Origin: Clostridia bacterium
GTDB taxonomy: Bacteria > Bacillota > Clostridia > Oscillospirales > Acutalibacteraceae
Direction of reading: 5' to 3'
NCBI GenBank assembly: GCA_017450005.1
Contig: JAFSYM010000026.1
Span: forward strand, 1 to 64,000
Length of the DNA stretch: 64,000 bases
The notes under the pieces are model-generated. The model was given only the letters and a program-made list of their open reading frames with translations. It ran no database searches and was not told the DNA's origin. Positions 16,515 through 30,100 of this stretch are shown here, piece after piece. Numbering within the stretch: position 1 is the first letter of the stretch; every line of letters starts with the position of its first letter. The translations under genes were made by a program, and so were the position numbers.

Positions 16515-17924
16515 CTAAACTTCGGAAAGACGGCGTTCGTAGCGGTTTTTGCGAACGTCTGTCGGGACGGCCGTCGGATAATCGCCCGTAAAGCAGGCGC
16601 TGCAAAACCCGCAGCCCCCGATCAATTCACCGAGCGAGCGTGCCGGCAGATACCCGAGCGAATCCGCGCCGATCTGTTCTGTAATTTCGGACACGGTATA
16701 TTTACAGGCAATCAGGTGCTCCTCGGAGTCTATGTCGGTCCCATAATAGCACGGGTGCAGAAACGGCGGCGCCGAAACGCGCATGTGCACCTCGCGCGCG
16801 CCGGCTTCCCGCAGCAGACGTACGATCCGTGCGCTGGTTGTGCCGCGCACGATGGAGTCGTCAATCAGCACAACCCGCTGACCGTACACCGCTGATTCGA
16901 TGGCGGAGAGCTTGATCCGTACCTGATCCGCCCTGTCCGACGGCGCAATAAACGTCCGGCCGATGTATTTATTCTTGACCAGGCCGATCTCGTACGGAAT
17001 GCCGGATGCGCGGCTGTAGCCGAGCGCGGCGTCCAGTCCCGAATCCGGTACGCCGATTACCACATCGGCTTCGACGGGATAGGTCTCTGCGAGAATTTCG
17101 CCTGCGCGGATTCTGGATGCGTGTACGCTCACGCCGTCCATCACGGAATCGGGGCGGGCAAAATAAATATACTCAAAGATACATGTGTTCTTTTTCTGCA
17201 TGCGGCAATGCTCTGTGCGCGACACGAACCCGCTCTTCGTAAAGATCAGCACCTCGCCCGGCTCCACGTCGCGGATCACTTCACCGCCGACCGCATGAAT
17301 CGCGCAGCTTTCGGACGCGACAATGTATACGCCGTCCGGCGTCTGCCCGAAGCACAGCGGCCGGAAGCCGTGCGGATCACGCGCACAGATCAGCTTCTGC
17401 GGGCTCATCAGCACAAGGGAATACGCGCCGTCGAGCGTGTTCATCGCGCGGCACAGCGCGTCCTCAATGGACGGCGTGCGCAGTCGTTCGCGCGTGACGA
17501 TATACGCGATTGTTTCCGTGTCGCTCGTCGTGTGAAAGATCGCGCCGGACAGCTCCAATGCCGAGCGCAAAGCAGCGGCGTTGGAAAGATTGCCGTTGTG
17601 CGCGAGCGCCATCCGGCCCTTTTGGTGGTTGACCTCGATCGGCTGACAGTTTGCGCGGTTCGCGCCGCCCGTCGTGCCGTAGCGCGTGTGCGCAACTGCC
17701 ACAGACGCTTTCGGAAACGAAGCGAGCGTCTTTTCCGAAAACACTTCGGACACCAATCCGACGTCCTTATGCGATATAAACACACCATCGTCGTTTACGA
17801 CAATGCCGCAGCTTTCCTGCCCGCGATGCTGCAGGGCATACAGACCGTAGTAGCACAGATGCGCACTGTCTGTCGGGCGGTCGGCAAACACGCCGAATAC
17901 GCCGCATTCCTCATGTATTGCCAT
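16515..17924 (-). CDS. purF: Amidophosphoribosyltransferase
   Basis: First committed purine step: PRPP plus glutamine to phosphoribosylamine. Start placed at ATG 17924 (MAIHEECGVFGVF) because GGAGGAGCCC sits directly before it; an upstream ATG at 17936 would place that site inside the gene. A short propeptide is cut to expose Cys7 as the class II amidotransferase nucleophile. The PRPP loop VVLIDDSIVRGTTSARI and the C-terminal cysteines (CGFCSACF with upstream Cys) indicate the Fe-S-bearing Bacillus-type enzyme. It is the third glutamine amidotransferase in the block after asnB and pyrG. Confidence 0.95.
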   Translation of the reverse strand: MAIHEECGVFGVFADRPTDSAHLCYYGLYALQHRGQESCGIVVNDDGVFISHKDVGLVSEVFSEKTLASFPKASVAVAHTRYGTTGGANRANCQPIEVNHQKGRMALAHNGNLSNAAALRSALELSGAIFHTTSDTETIAYIVTRERLRTPSIEDALCRAMNTLDGAYSLVLMSPQKLICARDPHGFRPLCFGQTPDGVYIVASESCAIHAVGGEVIRDVEPGEVLIFTKSGFVSRTEHCRMQKKNTCIFEYIYFARPDSVMDGVSVHASRIRAGEILAETYPVEADVVIGVPDSGLDAALGYSRASGIPYEIGLVKNKYIGRTFIAPSDRADQVRIKLSAIESAVYGQRVVLIDDSIVRGTTSARIVRLLREAGAREVHMRVSAPPFLHPCYYGTDIDSEEHLIACKYTVSEITEQIGADSLGYLPARSLGELIGGCGFCSACFTGDYPTAVPTDVRKNRYERRLSEV

Positions 17925-17950
17925 GGGCTCCTCCATTGCCTTACGCCGGT

Positions 17951-19708
17951 TTATTCCACATCCTGCAGCGCGTCGAAGCCTTCTTCGCCCGTGCGGACTT
18001 TGACGACGTTTTCCACGTCGTAGACAAAGATTTTGCCGTCGCCGATGTGACCGGTATACAGCACCTTTTTGGCCGTCTCGATCACGGTGCGCACCGGCAC
18101 TTTGCTCACGACGATCTCAACCTGCACCTTCGGCAGCAGCGTCGCTTCCACCTGTACGCCGCGGTAGTATTCGGGCTTGCCCTTCTGTACGCCGCAGCCG
18201 AGCACGTGCGATACCGTCATGCCGGTAATCCCGATAGAAAGCATCGCGCTTTTGAGCGCTTCCAGACGCGCTTCCTTGCAGACAATTTCGATCTTAGTGA
18301 TTTTCGGCACGCCCTCCGAAAAGGACGGTACCTTTTTAACCGGAATCGCCTCTGCCGCGGGAATATCGCTGTCAACGAGAACGGGCGCTTCTTCCGCGTC
18401 GATGGTATCCGGCAGCATGGAGAATCCGGCGTATGCCGAGGGCAGACCGTGCTCCGTCCTGTCCAGACCGACAAGCTCCTCTTCCTTCGAGGCGCGCAGA
18501 CCGATGATTTTTTTGATCAGCAGGAAAGTGACCGTGATTGTTACGGCCGTCCATGCCGCGACCGCGGCAAAGCCCAGAAGCTGCATCGAGAGCAGCTTGA
18601 ACCCGCCGCCGTAAAACAGGCCGGTCATTCTTGTCCCGGACGCGTCGGCGATCGAATAGCCGGGCGCGGCGTCCGTAGCGAACAAACCGACGGCCAGCGT
18701 GCCCCAGATACCGTTCAGACAATGGACGGCAACCGCGCCGACCGGATCGTCAATGTGCAGCTTCTGATCGAGCAGCCACACGCCGAACGAGACCAGCAGA
18801 CCGGCGACCGCGCCGATGCAGATTGCGCCGAATGCGTCCGTCACGTCGCAGGACGCGGTGATGGCCACCAGCCCCGCGAGCGACGCGTTCAGGCACATCG
18901 AAACGTCCGGCTTGCCGTATTTGACCCACGTGAAGATCATGCAGACGACCGTTGCGATCGACGGCGCAATCGTCGTGGTCAGAAAGACGGAGCCGAGCTG
19001 CGGCACAGATGCGGCGGCAGCGCCGTTGAAGCCGTACCAGCCGAGCCAGAGAATAAACACGCCCAGCGCGCCCAGCGCGATATTATGGCCGGGGAAGGCG
19101 TTGACTTTTGTGACGTTTCCTTTTTCGTCGCGCTTGAATTTGCCGATGCGCGGGCCGAGAATCTTCGCGCCGATCAGCGCGGAAATGCCGCCGACCATGT
19201 GGATCGCGCAGGAACCGGCAAAATCATGAAAACCGAGCGATGAAAGCCAGCCGCCGCCCCAGATCCAGTGCGCCTCGATCGGATAAATCAGCGCGGAAAT
19301 GACGCCGGAATAGATGCAATAGGACAGAAACTTCGTGCGTTCCGCCATGGCGCCGGAGACGATGGTCGCCGTCGTGGCGCAGAACACGAGGTTGAATACG
19401 AATGAAGAATAGTCGAAACTGCCGTAAGCGGTGAACAGATCGAAGCCGGGCTTACCGATCAGGCCGACAAGATCCTCACCCATCAGAAGGCCGAAGCCGA
19501 TCAGGATGAAAACGACGGCGCCGATGCAGAAGTCCATCAGGTTTTTCATGATGATATTGCCGGTGTTTTTGGCACGGGTGAAGCCCGCCTCCACCATCGC
19601 GAAGCCCGCCTGCATCCAGAATACGAGCGCGGCGCCGATCAGAAACCAGACGGCAAATACCTGTGTGCCGACGGCTTGCTGTACGGCCGATAAAAGAGAA
19701 TCCGTCAT
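17951..19708 (-). CDS. amt: Ammonium transporter fused to PII domain
   Basis: 585 aa. Residues 1-410 are an Amt/Rh channel with 11 membrane segments (FWMQAGFAMVEAGFTRAKN, HWIWGGGW, DFAGSCAIHMVGG). After a 60-residue linker, about 472-585 is a GlnK/PII domain (ITKIEIVCKEARLEALKSAM, GCGVQKGKPEYYRGV, VRTGEEG). A fused PII would gate the pore by 2-oxoglutarate/ATP/ADP. The T-loop Tyr51 used for uridylylation in enterobacteria is Val here (YYRGVQVEA), so that modification is excluded. It lies between pyrG and purF; a short hairpin (19736-19755) precedes it. Confidence 0.93.
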   Translation of the reverse strand: MTDSLLSAVQQAVGTQVFAVWFLIGAALVFWMQAGFAMVEAGFTRAKNTGNIIMKNLMDFCIGAVVFILIGFGLLMGEDLVGLIGKPGFDLFTAYGSFDYSSFVFNLVFCATTATIVSGAMAERTKFLSYCIYSGVISALIYPIEAHWIWGGGWLSSLGFHDFAGSCAIHMVGGISALIGAKILGPRIGKFKRDEKGNVTKVNAFPGHNIALGALGVFILWLGWYGFNGAAAASVPQLGSVFLTTTIAPSIATVVCMIFTWVKYGKPDVSMCLNASLAGLVAITASCDVTDAFGAICIGAVAGLLVSFGVWLLDQKLHIDDPVGAVAVHCLNGIWGTLAVGLFATDAAPGYSIADASGTRMTGLFYGGGFKLLSMQLLGFAAVAAWTAVTITVTFLLIKKIIGLRASKEEELVGLDRTEHGLPSAYAGFSMLPDTIDAEEAPVLVDSDIPAAEAIPVKKVPSFSEGVPKITKIEIVCKEARLEALKSAMLSIGITGMTVSHVLGCGVQKGKPEYYRGVQVEATLLPKVQVEIVVSKVPVRTVIETAKKVLYTGHIGDGKIFVYDVENVVKVRTGEEGFDALQDVE

Positions 19709-19768
19709 GTTGTCCTTCCTCCCGTTAATCTGTCCGCAAGGCGCTGTGACCTTGCCGGCAGTATTTTT

Positions 19769-22973
<3,205 letters not shown>

Positions 22974-22982
22974 AACATCACC

Positions 22983-23153
22983 TTAATCCCGTGTCGTTGT
23001 GTTTTGCGCGTATTCGCCGTTCAGTGCGTCCGCCTGTGCGTCGAAAGCCTGCTGCTGCAAGGCGTTTTCCTGCGGCGCGTGAATCTCCGGCTCGTTTTTC
23101 GGCTGCATTGTAAAAAGTTCATACGGAATACCGTTCTTGTTTTCGACTTGCAT
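22983..23153 (-). CDS. 56-aa Gln/Asn-rich small protein between glnN and asnB
   Basis: ATG 23153 (MQVENKNGIPYELF) has AAAGGAGCGATTCTG upstream, better than the upstream in-frame ATG at 23171. The peptide is acidic and rich in Gln, Asn and Ala (ENALQQQAFDAQADALNGEY) with no cysteine or membrane segment; a short helix is likely at 28-45. It is 12 nt from glnN and 9 nt from asnB, so it is certainly co-transcribed. No family is recognised. Small proteins that bind glutamine synthetase are known in other prokaryotes, so a GS modulator is a fair but unproven guess. Confidence 0.6.
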   Translation of the reverse strand: MQVENKNGIPYELFTMQPKNEPEIHAPQENALQQQAFDAQADALNGEYAQNTTTRD

Positions 23154-23183
23154 CAGAATCGCTCCTTTCAATCGCCTTTCGGT

Positions 23184-25280
23184 TTATTGCACGCTGAACA
23201 GAAGGTCCGCGTAGTTCGGGAACGGCCAGTACGATTTGGCCGTCAGCGCTTCCGCATCGTCGCAGGGCGCGCGCAGCTCTTCCATTGCACAAAGTACGTC
23301 GTCCCGGATCACGGCGGATTCGGCGAAGATATCCTCTGCGCCCGCCGCTTTCTGCAGCGCTTTTTCCAGCGCGGCGATCCGTACGCAGATCGTGTCGGTC
23401 AATTCGGACAGTCTGCGCACAAGGCCGGTCTCGTACGCGCACGTCAGCGTTTCGTTCAGCGCCTTCTTCGCGGATGCGTTTCTGGCGACGTCCGCCGTAA
23501 ACCGCTCCACAGCGGGCAGAATCTGACCGCGCGCCATCTGCACCATGGTGTTGCCTTCGATCACAATGGACTTGCAGTAATTCTCCAGCATGATTTCACA
23601 CCGCGAGCGCAGCTCCGCTTCGGAGAACACGCCGTGCGAGATGAGCATCTGCGCGTTCTTTTCGTCCAGCAGATGCGGCATACAGTCGGCTGTGGTTCGA
23701 TAGTTGAGCAGCCCGCGCTTTTCGGTTGCCTCTTGAATCCAGGACTCGTCATAACCGTTTCCGTTGAAGATAATACGCTTGTGGTCGCGGATCGTTTTTT
23801 GAATCATTTCGTGCAGTGCCGTTTCAAAATCCTCCGCCTGTTCGAGACGGTCGGCATAGATTTTCAGGGACTCGGCGACCGCGCTGTTGAGCATGATGTT
23901 CGCGCACGCAATGGAGTTGGCCGAACCGAGCATACGGAATTCAAACTTGTTGCCGGTGAATGCAAAAGGCGATGTGCGGTTGCGGTCGGTCGTGTCGCGG
24001 TTGAAGCGCGGCAGAACATGTACGCCGAGCTTCATCTGCTTCTTTTCCACGCCTTCATACGGCTTTTCGTTTTCGATTGCGTCGAGGATCGCGTTCAGCT
24101 CGTCGCCGAGGAACACCGACACGACGGCAGGCGGCGCTTCGTTCGCGCCCAGACGATGGTCGTTGCCGGCCGTGGCCACGGAGATGCGCAGCAGATCCTG
24201 ATAGTCGTCGACCGCTTTGAGTACGGCGCACAGGAACAGCAGGAACTGCGCGTTCTCATACGGCGTGTCGCCGGGCGAGAGCAGGTTTTGTCCCGCGTCT
24301 GTGGCGATCGACCAGTTGTTATGCTTGCCGCTGCCGTTGACGCCGGCAAACGGCTTTTCATGCAGCAGACACACAAGTCCGTGCCGCAGCGCGACCTTCT
24401 GCATAATCTCCATCGTCAGCTGGTTCTGATCGGTCGCGGCGTTGGTCGTGGTATAGATCGGCGCGAGCTCATGCTGCGCGGGTGCGACTTCGTTGTGCTC
24501 GGTTTTTGCAAGGATGCCGAGCTTCCACAGCTCCTCATTCAGCTCCTCCATGAACGCGGCGACGCGCGGCTTGATGACGCCGAAGTAGTGGTCGTCCATT
24601 TCCTGCCCTTTCGGCGGCTTGGCGCCGAAGAGTGTTCTGCCCGTAAAGCGCAGGTCGGGACGCTGGTCGTACAGCGCCTTATCCACAAGGAAATACTCCT
24701 GCTCGGGACCGACGGACGTATGCACCGCTTTGACGGCATCATTTCCGAACAGGTGCAGAATGCGCAGCGCCTGGCGGTTGAGCGCTTCCATTGAGCGCAG
24801 CAGCGGCGTTTTCTTGTCGAGCGCGTGACCCGCATAAGAGCAGAACGCGGTCGGAATGCAGAGCGTCTTGCCCTTGATGAACGCGTAGGACGTCGGGTCC
24901 CACGCTGTGTAGCCGCGCGCCTCGAACGTTGCGCGCAGGCCGCCCGACGGGAACGAGGAGGCATCCGGCTCACCCTTGATGAGCTCCTTGCCGGAGAATT
25001 CCATAATGACGCCGCCGTCCGGGGAGGGCGAAATAAAACTGTCATGCTTTTCCGCTGTGACGCCGGTCAGCGGCTGAAACCAGTGGGTAAAATGTGTTGC
25101 GCCGTGTGCGACCGCCCAGTCGCGCATGGCAGCCGCTACCGCGTCCGCTATACCCGGAGCGAGCTTTTTCTCTTCGTCAATCGTCCGCCGCAGGGACGCG
25201 TATACGTCGGCGGACAGCATTGCCTTCATCACTCTGTCATCGAACACAAGACTGCCGAAATAATCCTTGACTGATTGCAT
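23184..25280 (-). CDS. glnN: Glutamine synthetase type III
   Basis: 698 aa from ATG 25280 ([13 protein letters not shown]); AGCAGGAGGGAAAGAAC supports it over the upstream start. GSIII is the large dodecameric enzyme common in Bacteroidetes and some Clostridia. Visible signatures are [45 protein letters not shown] (metal/glutamate site), GSGKHNNWS and [20 protein letters not shown]. It makes glutamine from glutamate, ammonium and ATP for asnB, pyrG and purF downstream. Its leader carries a hairpin (25316-25355) sharing sequence with the gdhA leader. Confidence 0.96.
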   Translation of the reverse strand: MQSVKDYFGSLVFDDRVMKAMLSADVYASLRRTIDEEKKLAPGIADAVAAAMRDWAVAHGATHFTHWFQPLTGVTAEKHDSFISPSPDGGVIMEFSGKELIKGEPDASSFPSGGLRATFEARGYTAWDPTSYAFIKGKTLCIPTAFCSYAGHALDKKTPLLRSMEALNRQALRILHLFGNDAVKAVHTSVGPEQEYFLVDKALYDQRPDLRFTGRTLFGAKPPKGQEMDDHYFGVIKPRVAAFMEELNEELWKLGILAKTEHNEVAPAQHELAPIYTTTNAATDQNQLTMEIMQKVALRHGLVCLLHEKPFAGVNGSGKHNNWSIATDAGQNLLSPGDTPYENAQFLLFLCAVLKAVDDYQDLLRISVATAGNDHRLGANEAPPAVVSVFLGDELNAILDAIENEKPYEGVEKKQMKLGVHVLPRFNRDTTDRNRTSPFAFTGNKFEFRMLGSANSIACANIMLNSAVAESLKIYADRLEQAEDFETALHEMIQKTIRDHKRIIFNGNGYDESWIQEATEKRGLLNYRTTADCMPHLLDEKNAQMLISHGVFSEAELRSRCEIMLENYCKSIVIEGNTMVQMARGQILPAVERFTADVARNASAKKALNETLTCAYETGLVRRLSELTDTICVRIAALEKALQKAAGAEDIFAESAVIRDDVLCAMEELRAPCDDAEALTAKSYWPFPNYADLLFSVQ

Positions 25281-25315
25281 GTTCTTTCCCTCCTGCTGAA
25301 TGGTTTTTTTAACGA

Positions 25316-25355
25316 CAAAGGCGCCCCTCCCGCTCACGCGGAAAAGACGCCTTTG
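25316..25355 (-). promoter_or_regulatory. glnN leader hairpin (N-regulon motif)
   Basis: On the minus strand, GGCAAAGGCGTCTTTTCCGC pairs with GCGGGAGGGGCGCCTTTG across a GTGA loop. A weak U-tract (TTTGTCGTT) follows. The 5' arm block GGCAA-N-GGCGTCTTT recurs in the gdhA leader. The TATAAT of a possible internal promoter overlaps the gdhA stop codon about 30 nt upstream. The best reading is an attenuator between gdhA and glnN. Confidence 0.6.
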
Positions 25356-25386
25356 CCTTTATGGATTGATGTAAGTGGAACGCTTA

Positions 25387-26739
<1,353 letters not shown>

Positions 26740-26744
26740 TCACT

Positions 26745-26791
26745 AAAGGCGCCTCTCCGGACAATATACCTCTGCCCGGAAAGACGCCTTT
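26745..26791 (-). promoter_or_regulatory. gdhA leader hairpin B (N-regulon motif)
   Basis: On the minus strand AAAGGCGTCTTTCCGG pairs with CCGGAGAGGCGCCTTT around an AT-rich loop. It is preceded by GGCAA, the same 5' block as in the glnN leader. It lies 23 nt before the gdhA ATG, so a formed hairpin would stop transcription or hide the ribosome site. Confidence 0.6.
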
Positions 26792-26814
26792 GCCTTTCAC
26801 CATAAATTAAGAAA

Positions 26815-26846
26815 GGAGTCTCCAAGCGTTTGTGCTCGAAGACTCC
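26815..26846 (-). promoter_or_regulatory. gdhA leader hairpin A with hexaloop
   Basis: A 13-bp stem (GGAGTCTTCGAGC/GCTTGGAGACTCC, some G-U) with a six-base loop ACAAAC, then TTTCTTAATTT. The 5' side again reads GGCAA-C-GGAGTCTT. Two consecutive hairpins, one with a hexaloop starting with A, recall the dual hexaloop target of ANTAR antiterminators, although the usual G at loop position 4 is A here. Confidence 0.6.
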
Positions 26847-26863
26847 GTTGCCTTACATGCGCC

Positions 26864-26891
26864 ATTATACACGCTTTTCCGCGTTTGTCAA
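26864..26891 (-). promoter_or_regulatory. gdhA promoter
   Basis: TTGACA (26886-26891), 16-nt spacer, TATAAT (26864-26869) on the minus strand: a near-perfect housekeeping promoter. Strong constitutive initiation fits control by conditional termination in the leader. Confidence 0.9.
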
Positions 26892-26934
26892 CCCCTTTTT
26901 TAAAAAAATTTTTTTGCCTTGCGTCCGAAAGGGC

Positions 26935-26963
26935 TTGACGAATCCTGTCGCGCGGCGTATAAT
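26935..26963 (+). promoter_or_regulatory. GOGAT operon promoter
   Basis: TTGACG, 17-nt spacer, TATAAT at 26958-26963. The expected start of transcription is about 26970. It is divergent from the gdhA promoter; the 43 nt between the two -35 boxes are a T/A tract and a short GC segment. Confidence 0.9.
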
Positions 26964-26985
26964 ACAGGCAATGAGCAATGGCGTT

Positions 26986-27036
26986 CATTTCGGTACGAAA
27001 CCGTTTCGTGCCGAAATGGGCGTCTTTTCTTTTTTG
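26986..27036 (+). promoter_or_regulatory. GOGAT leader hairpin and U-tract (attenuator)
   Basis: A 16-bp inverted repeat (26986-27001 and 27003-27018, CATTTCGGTACGAAAC type, one G-U) followed by GGCGTCTTTTCTTTTTTG. The GGCGTCTTTT block is the one in the gdhA and glnN leaders, and GGCAA lies just after the promoter. The mRNA would meet this structure within about 20 nt of its start. The probable role is a conditional terminator relieved by the operon's own ANTAR protein. Confidence 0.65.
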
Positions 27037-27054
27037 TTTGAAGAGGTGAACGGC

Positions 27055-28152
27055 ATGACACCGAAAGAAGGACAGGTACGCATCCCGTCCGGCTGCGCAA
27101 TTGCCGCCGTGATTTCTCGCGAGGGCAGACGGATGACCGGCGAGAAGATCATCGAGGCGATGAAGCCGATGCACGAGCGCTCCAACGGCCTGGGCGGCGG
27201 TTTTGCGGCGTACGGCATTTACCCGGAGTATAAAGAGTTTTACGCGCTGCATTTCTTCTTTGACAGCCGCGATACGCGCAAGACGTGCGAAGCGTTTCTC
27301 AAGGAGCGGTTTGAAATCTACAAAGCGGAGCGTATCCCGACCCGCAAGCTCCCGCAGATCACGGACGAGCCGATGATCTGGCGCTACTTTGTCGCCCCGC
27401 TGCAGTCCGTTCTCTCCGATCTGCAGCTCGACGAAAAAGAGTTCGTCGTGCGCACGGTCATGCAGATCAATACGCAGATGGAAGGCGTATATATCTTTTC
27501 AAGCGGCAAGAACATGGGCACATTCAAGGCCGTCGGCTACCCGGAGGACGTCGGCCTGTATTACCGATTGGACGAATACGAGGGCTACGCATGGACGGCG
27601 CACGGCCGCTACCCGACCAACACGCCCGGCTGGTGGGGCGGCGCGCATCCGTTCACACTGCTGGATTATTCCGTCGTGCACAACGGGGAAATCTCCTCCT
27701 ACGATGCGAACCGCCGCTACATCGAAATGTTCGGCTACAAATGCACACTGCAAACAGACACCGAAGTGATCACCTATATACTGGACTACCTTGTCCGCCG
27801 GCAGGCGCTGACGCTCTCCGAAGCGGCAAGCGTGATCGCCGCGCCGTTCTGGAGCACGATCGAGAAAAAAACCGATCTGGAAGACAAAGCGAAGCACATC
27901 TATCTGCGTACGCTTTTTCCCAGTCTTCTGGTGACGGGGCCTTTCTCCATTGTGCTGGGCTTTGACGGCGGGCTGATGGCGCTGGGCGACCGGCTGAAGT
28001 TGCGGTCTATGGTCGTCGGTGAAAAGGACGACAAGGTGTTTATCGCCAGCGAAGAGGCGGCGATCCGTGTCATGGAGCCGGACGCCGCAAACATCTATGC
28101 GCCGGCAGGCGGCGAGCCGGTCATCATCCGGGTAAAGGAGGGTGCGTACTGA
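27055..28152 (+). CDS. Glutamate synthase, amidotransferase subunit (split GOGAT)
   Basis: 365 aa. Start at ATG 27055 from GAGGTGAACGGC; a longer frame upstream would run through the leader hairpin. Class II glutamine amidotransferase: a 13-residue propeptide (MTPKEGQVRIPSG) precedes Cys14, to be exposed as nucleophile. FAAYGIYPEYKEF, HGRYPTNTPGWWGGAHPF and VVHNGEISSYDANRRYIE are family motifs. It frees ammonia from glutamine for the FMN subunit. In archaeal-type GOGAT this domain is a separate protein, as here. The next gene overlaps by 1 nt. Confidence 0.9.
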   Translation: MTPKEGQVRIPSGCAIAAVISREGRRMTGEKIIEAMKPMHERSNGLGGGFAAYGIYPEYKEFYALHFFFDSRDTRKTCEAFLKERFEIYKAERIPTRKLPQITDEPMIWRYFVAPLQSVLSDLQLDEKEFVVRTVMQINTQMEGVYIFSSGKNMGTFKAVGYPEDVGLYYRLDEYEGYAWTAHGRYPTNTPGWWGGAHPFTLLDYSVVHNGEISSYDANRRYIEMFGYKCTLQTDTEVITYILDYLVRRQALTLSEAASVIAAPFWSTIEKKTDLEDKAKHIYLRTLFPSLLVTGPFSIVLGFDGGLMALGDRLKLRSMVVGEKDDKVFIASEEAAIRVMEPDAANIYAPAGGEPVIIRVKEGAY

Positions 28153-29657
28153 TGGGCGTGGAGTATTTATATCCCGAATTTGAAGTTATCCGCAACGAAA
28201 GCCGCTGTATAGCTTGCGGCGTCTGCGTGCGCCAGTGCGCAAATGAAGTGCACGCGTTTCTCGGCGGCACACAAACCATCCTCAGCGACGACGCGAAATG
28301 CGTCAACTGCCAGCGTTGCGTTTCGCTCTGTCCGACGCACGCGCTGAAAATCGTAAAAAGCGACTGCCGGCTGCGCGAAAACGCGAACTGGGACAACGAC
28401 ACGATCCGCGAAATCTACAAGCAGGCCAACAGCGGCGGTGTGCTTCTGTCCTCCATGGGCAATCCGAAACCGCTGCCTGTCTACTGGGACAAAATTCTTA
28501 TCAACGCCTCGCAGGTGACGAACCCGCCGATCGACCCGCTGCGCGAGCCGATGGAAACGCGCGTCTTTCTCGGCAAGCGTCCGCAGAAGGCCGAGCGGGA
28601 TGCAGATGGCAAATTGTGCTGCAGCCTGCCGCCGATGCTCGAGTTGTCCATGCCGGTGCTCTTCTCCGCCATGAGCTACGGCTCCATCAGCTACAACGCG
28701 CATGCGTCGCTTGCAAGAGCGGCAAAGGCGCTCGGCATATACTACAACACCGGCGAGGGCGGCCTGCACGAGGACTTCTACGTGTACGGCGACAATACGA
28801 TCGTTCAGGTTGCCAGCGGCCGTTTCGGCGTGCACGAAAACTATCTTGAGGCGGCCAAAGCGATCGAGATCAAGATGGGACAGGGCGCGAAACCCGGCAT
28901 TGGCGGACATCTGCCCGGCGCAAAGATCGTCGGCGATGTGTCGCGCACGCGCATGATTCCGGAAGGCTCGGACGCCATTTCGCCCGCGCCGCACCACGAC
29001 ATTTATTCCATTGAAGATTTACGGCAGCTTGTCTATTCTCTGAAAGAAGCGACAAATTACAAAAAACCGATCATCGTCAAGGTGGCCGCGGTGCACAACA
29101 TAGCCGCCATCGCCAGCGGGATCGCGCGCAGCGGCGCGGACATCATCGCCATCGACGGCTTCCGCGGCGGTACGGGCGCGGCGCCCACGCGCATCCGCGA
29201 CAACGTCGGCATTCCGATCGAGCTTGCGCTCGCAGCGGTCGATCAGCGGCTGCGCGACGAGGGCATCCGAAACGACGTTTCGCTCATTGTCGGCGGTTCC
29301 GTACGCAGCGCATCGGATGTGGTCAAGGCGATTGCGCTCGGGGCGGACGCGTGCTATATCGCGACGGCGGCTCTGCTCGCGCTCGGCTGTCATCTGTGCC
29401 GCACCTGCCAGACCGGCAAGTGCAACTGGGGCATTGCCACACAGAATCCGGAGCTGGTCAGGCGGCTGAATCCAGACGTCGGCAGCGAACGGCTGATCCG
29501 TCTGATGACCGCATGGCGGCATGAGATCAAGGAGCTGATGGGCGGTATGGGCATCAACTCTGTCGAAGCGCTGCGCGGCAACCGGCTGATGCTGCGCGGA
29601 ATCGGCTTGACGGAAAAAGAACTGGAAATACTCGGCATAGCGCACGCGGGGGAATAA
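28152..29657 (+). CDS. gltB: Glutamate synthase, FMN/Fe-S synthase subunit
   Basis: 501 aa. The N-terminal two-cluster ferredoxin (CIACGVCVRQC, CVNCQRCVSLCP; residues about 17-75) is joined to the FMN-binding barrel of GOGAT: LFSAMSYGSISYNAHASLAR, NTGEGGLHEDFY, GAKPGIGGHLPG, DGFRGGTGAAPTRIRDNVG. The 3Fe-4S motif CHLCRTCQTGKCNWG is at about 415. It adds ammonia to 2-oxoglutarate to give glutamate. Electrons probably arrive through the ferredoxin and flavoprotein subunits that follow. Confidence 0.93.
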   Translation: MGVEYLYPEFEVIRNESRCIACGVCVRQCANEVHAFLGGTQTILSDDAKCVNCQRCVSLCPTHALKIVKSDCRLRENANWDNDTIREIYKQANSGGVLLSSMGNPKPLPVYWDKILINASQVTNPPIDPLREPMETRVFLGKRPQKAERDADGKLCCSLPPMLELSMPVLFSAMSYGSISYNAHASLARAAKALGIYYNTGEGGLHEDFYVYGDNTIVQVASGRFGVHENYLEAAKAIEIKMGQGAKPGIGGHLPGAKIVGDVSRTRMIPEGSDAISPAPHHDIYSIEDLRQLVYSLKEATNYKKPIIVKVAAVHNIAAIASGIARSGADIIAIDGFRGGTGAAPTRIRDNVGIPIELALAAVDQRLRDEGIRNDVSLIVGGSVRSASDVVKAIALGADACYIATAALLALGCHLCRTCQTGKCNWGIATQNPELVRRLNPDVGSERLIRLMTAWRHEIKELMGGMGINSVEALRGNRLMLRGIGLTEKELEILGIAHAGE

Positions 29658-29659
29658 AC

Positions 29660-30100
29660 ATGAAACGAATTTACGTCAATGAAGCGTGGTGTCTGGGGTG
29701 CCGCCTGTGCGAATACAACTGCGCATTCGCCAATTCCGGTATGCAGGATATGGCGTCTGCGCTCAAGGGCAAACCCATTTTTCCGCGCATCCATATTGAG
29801 CAGGCAAACGCGATCACGTTTGCCGTGTCCTGCCGGCACTGCACAGACCCGATCTGCGTCAAAAGCTGCATCGCGGGCGCGATCCGCAAGACGGACGGCG
29901 TGGTGCAGATCGACCAGACGAAATGCGTCGGGTGTCTGACGTGCGTGCTGGTCTGCCCGTACGGTGCGCTCGCGCCGAATGAAAACGGCGTGATGCAGAA
30001 ATGCGAGCTGTGTCTTCGCAACGCGTGCGGCGAACCCGCGTGCGTGAAGGGCTGTCCGAACCGCGCGATTGTGTATGAGGAACGGGAGGCAGACGCATGA
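29660..30100 (+). CDS. Four-cluster-type ferredoxin subunit
   Basis: 146 aa of the HycB/DMSO-reductase electron-transfer type, with four cysteine groups: CLGCRLCEYNC, CRHCTDPICVKSC, CVGCLTCVLVCP and CELCLRNACGEPACVKGCP. It sits 2 nt after the synthase subunit and overlaps the flavoprotein by 4 nt, so it most likely wires the two together. Confidence 0.9.
   Translation: MKRIYVNEAWCLGCRLCEYNCAFANSGMQDMASALKGKPIFPRIHIEQANAITFAVSCRHCTDPICVKSCIAGAIRKTDGVVQIDQTKCVGCLTCVLVCPYGALAPNENGVMQKCELCLRNACGEPACVKGCPNRAIVYEEREADA

Noticed and set aside
19736..19755. Hairpin before amt as a fifth member of the nitrogen leader set
   Set aside because: It shares only GGCAAGG and GCGCCTTG with the others and is short; the evidence is too thin to include it.
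26830..27054. N-terminal extension of the GOGAT amidotransferase frame
   Set aside because: It would run through the promoter and leader hairpin; the ribosome site and the Cys14 propeptide support ATG 27055.
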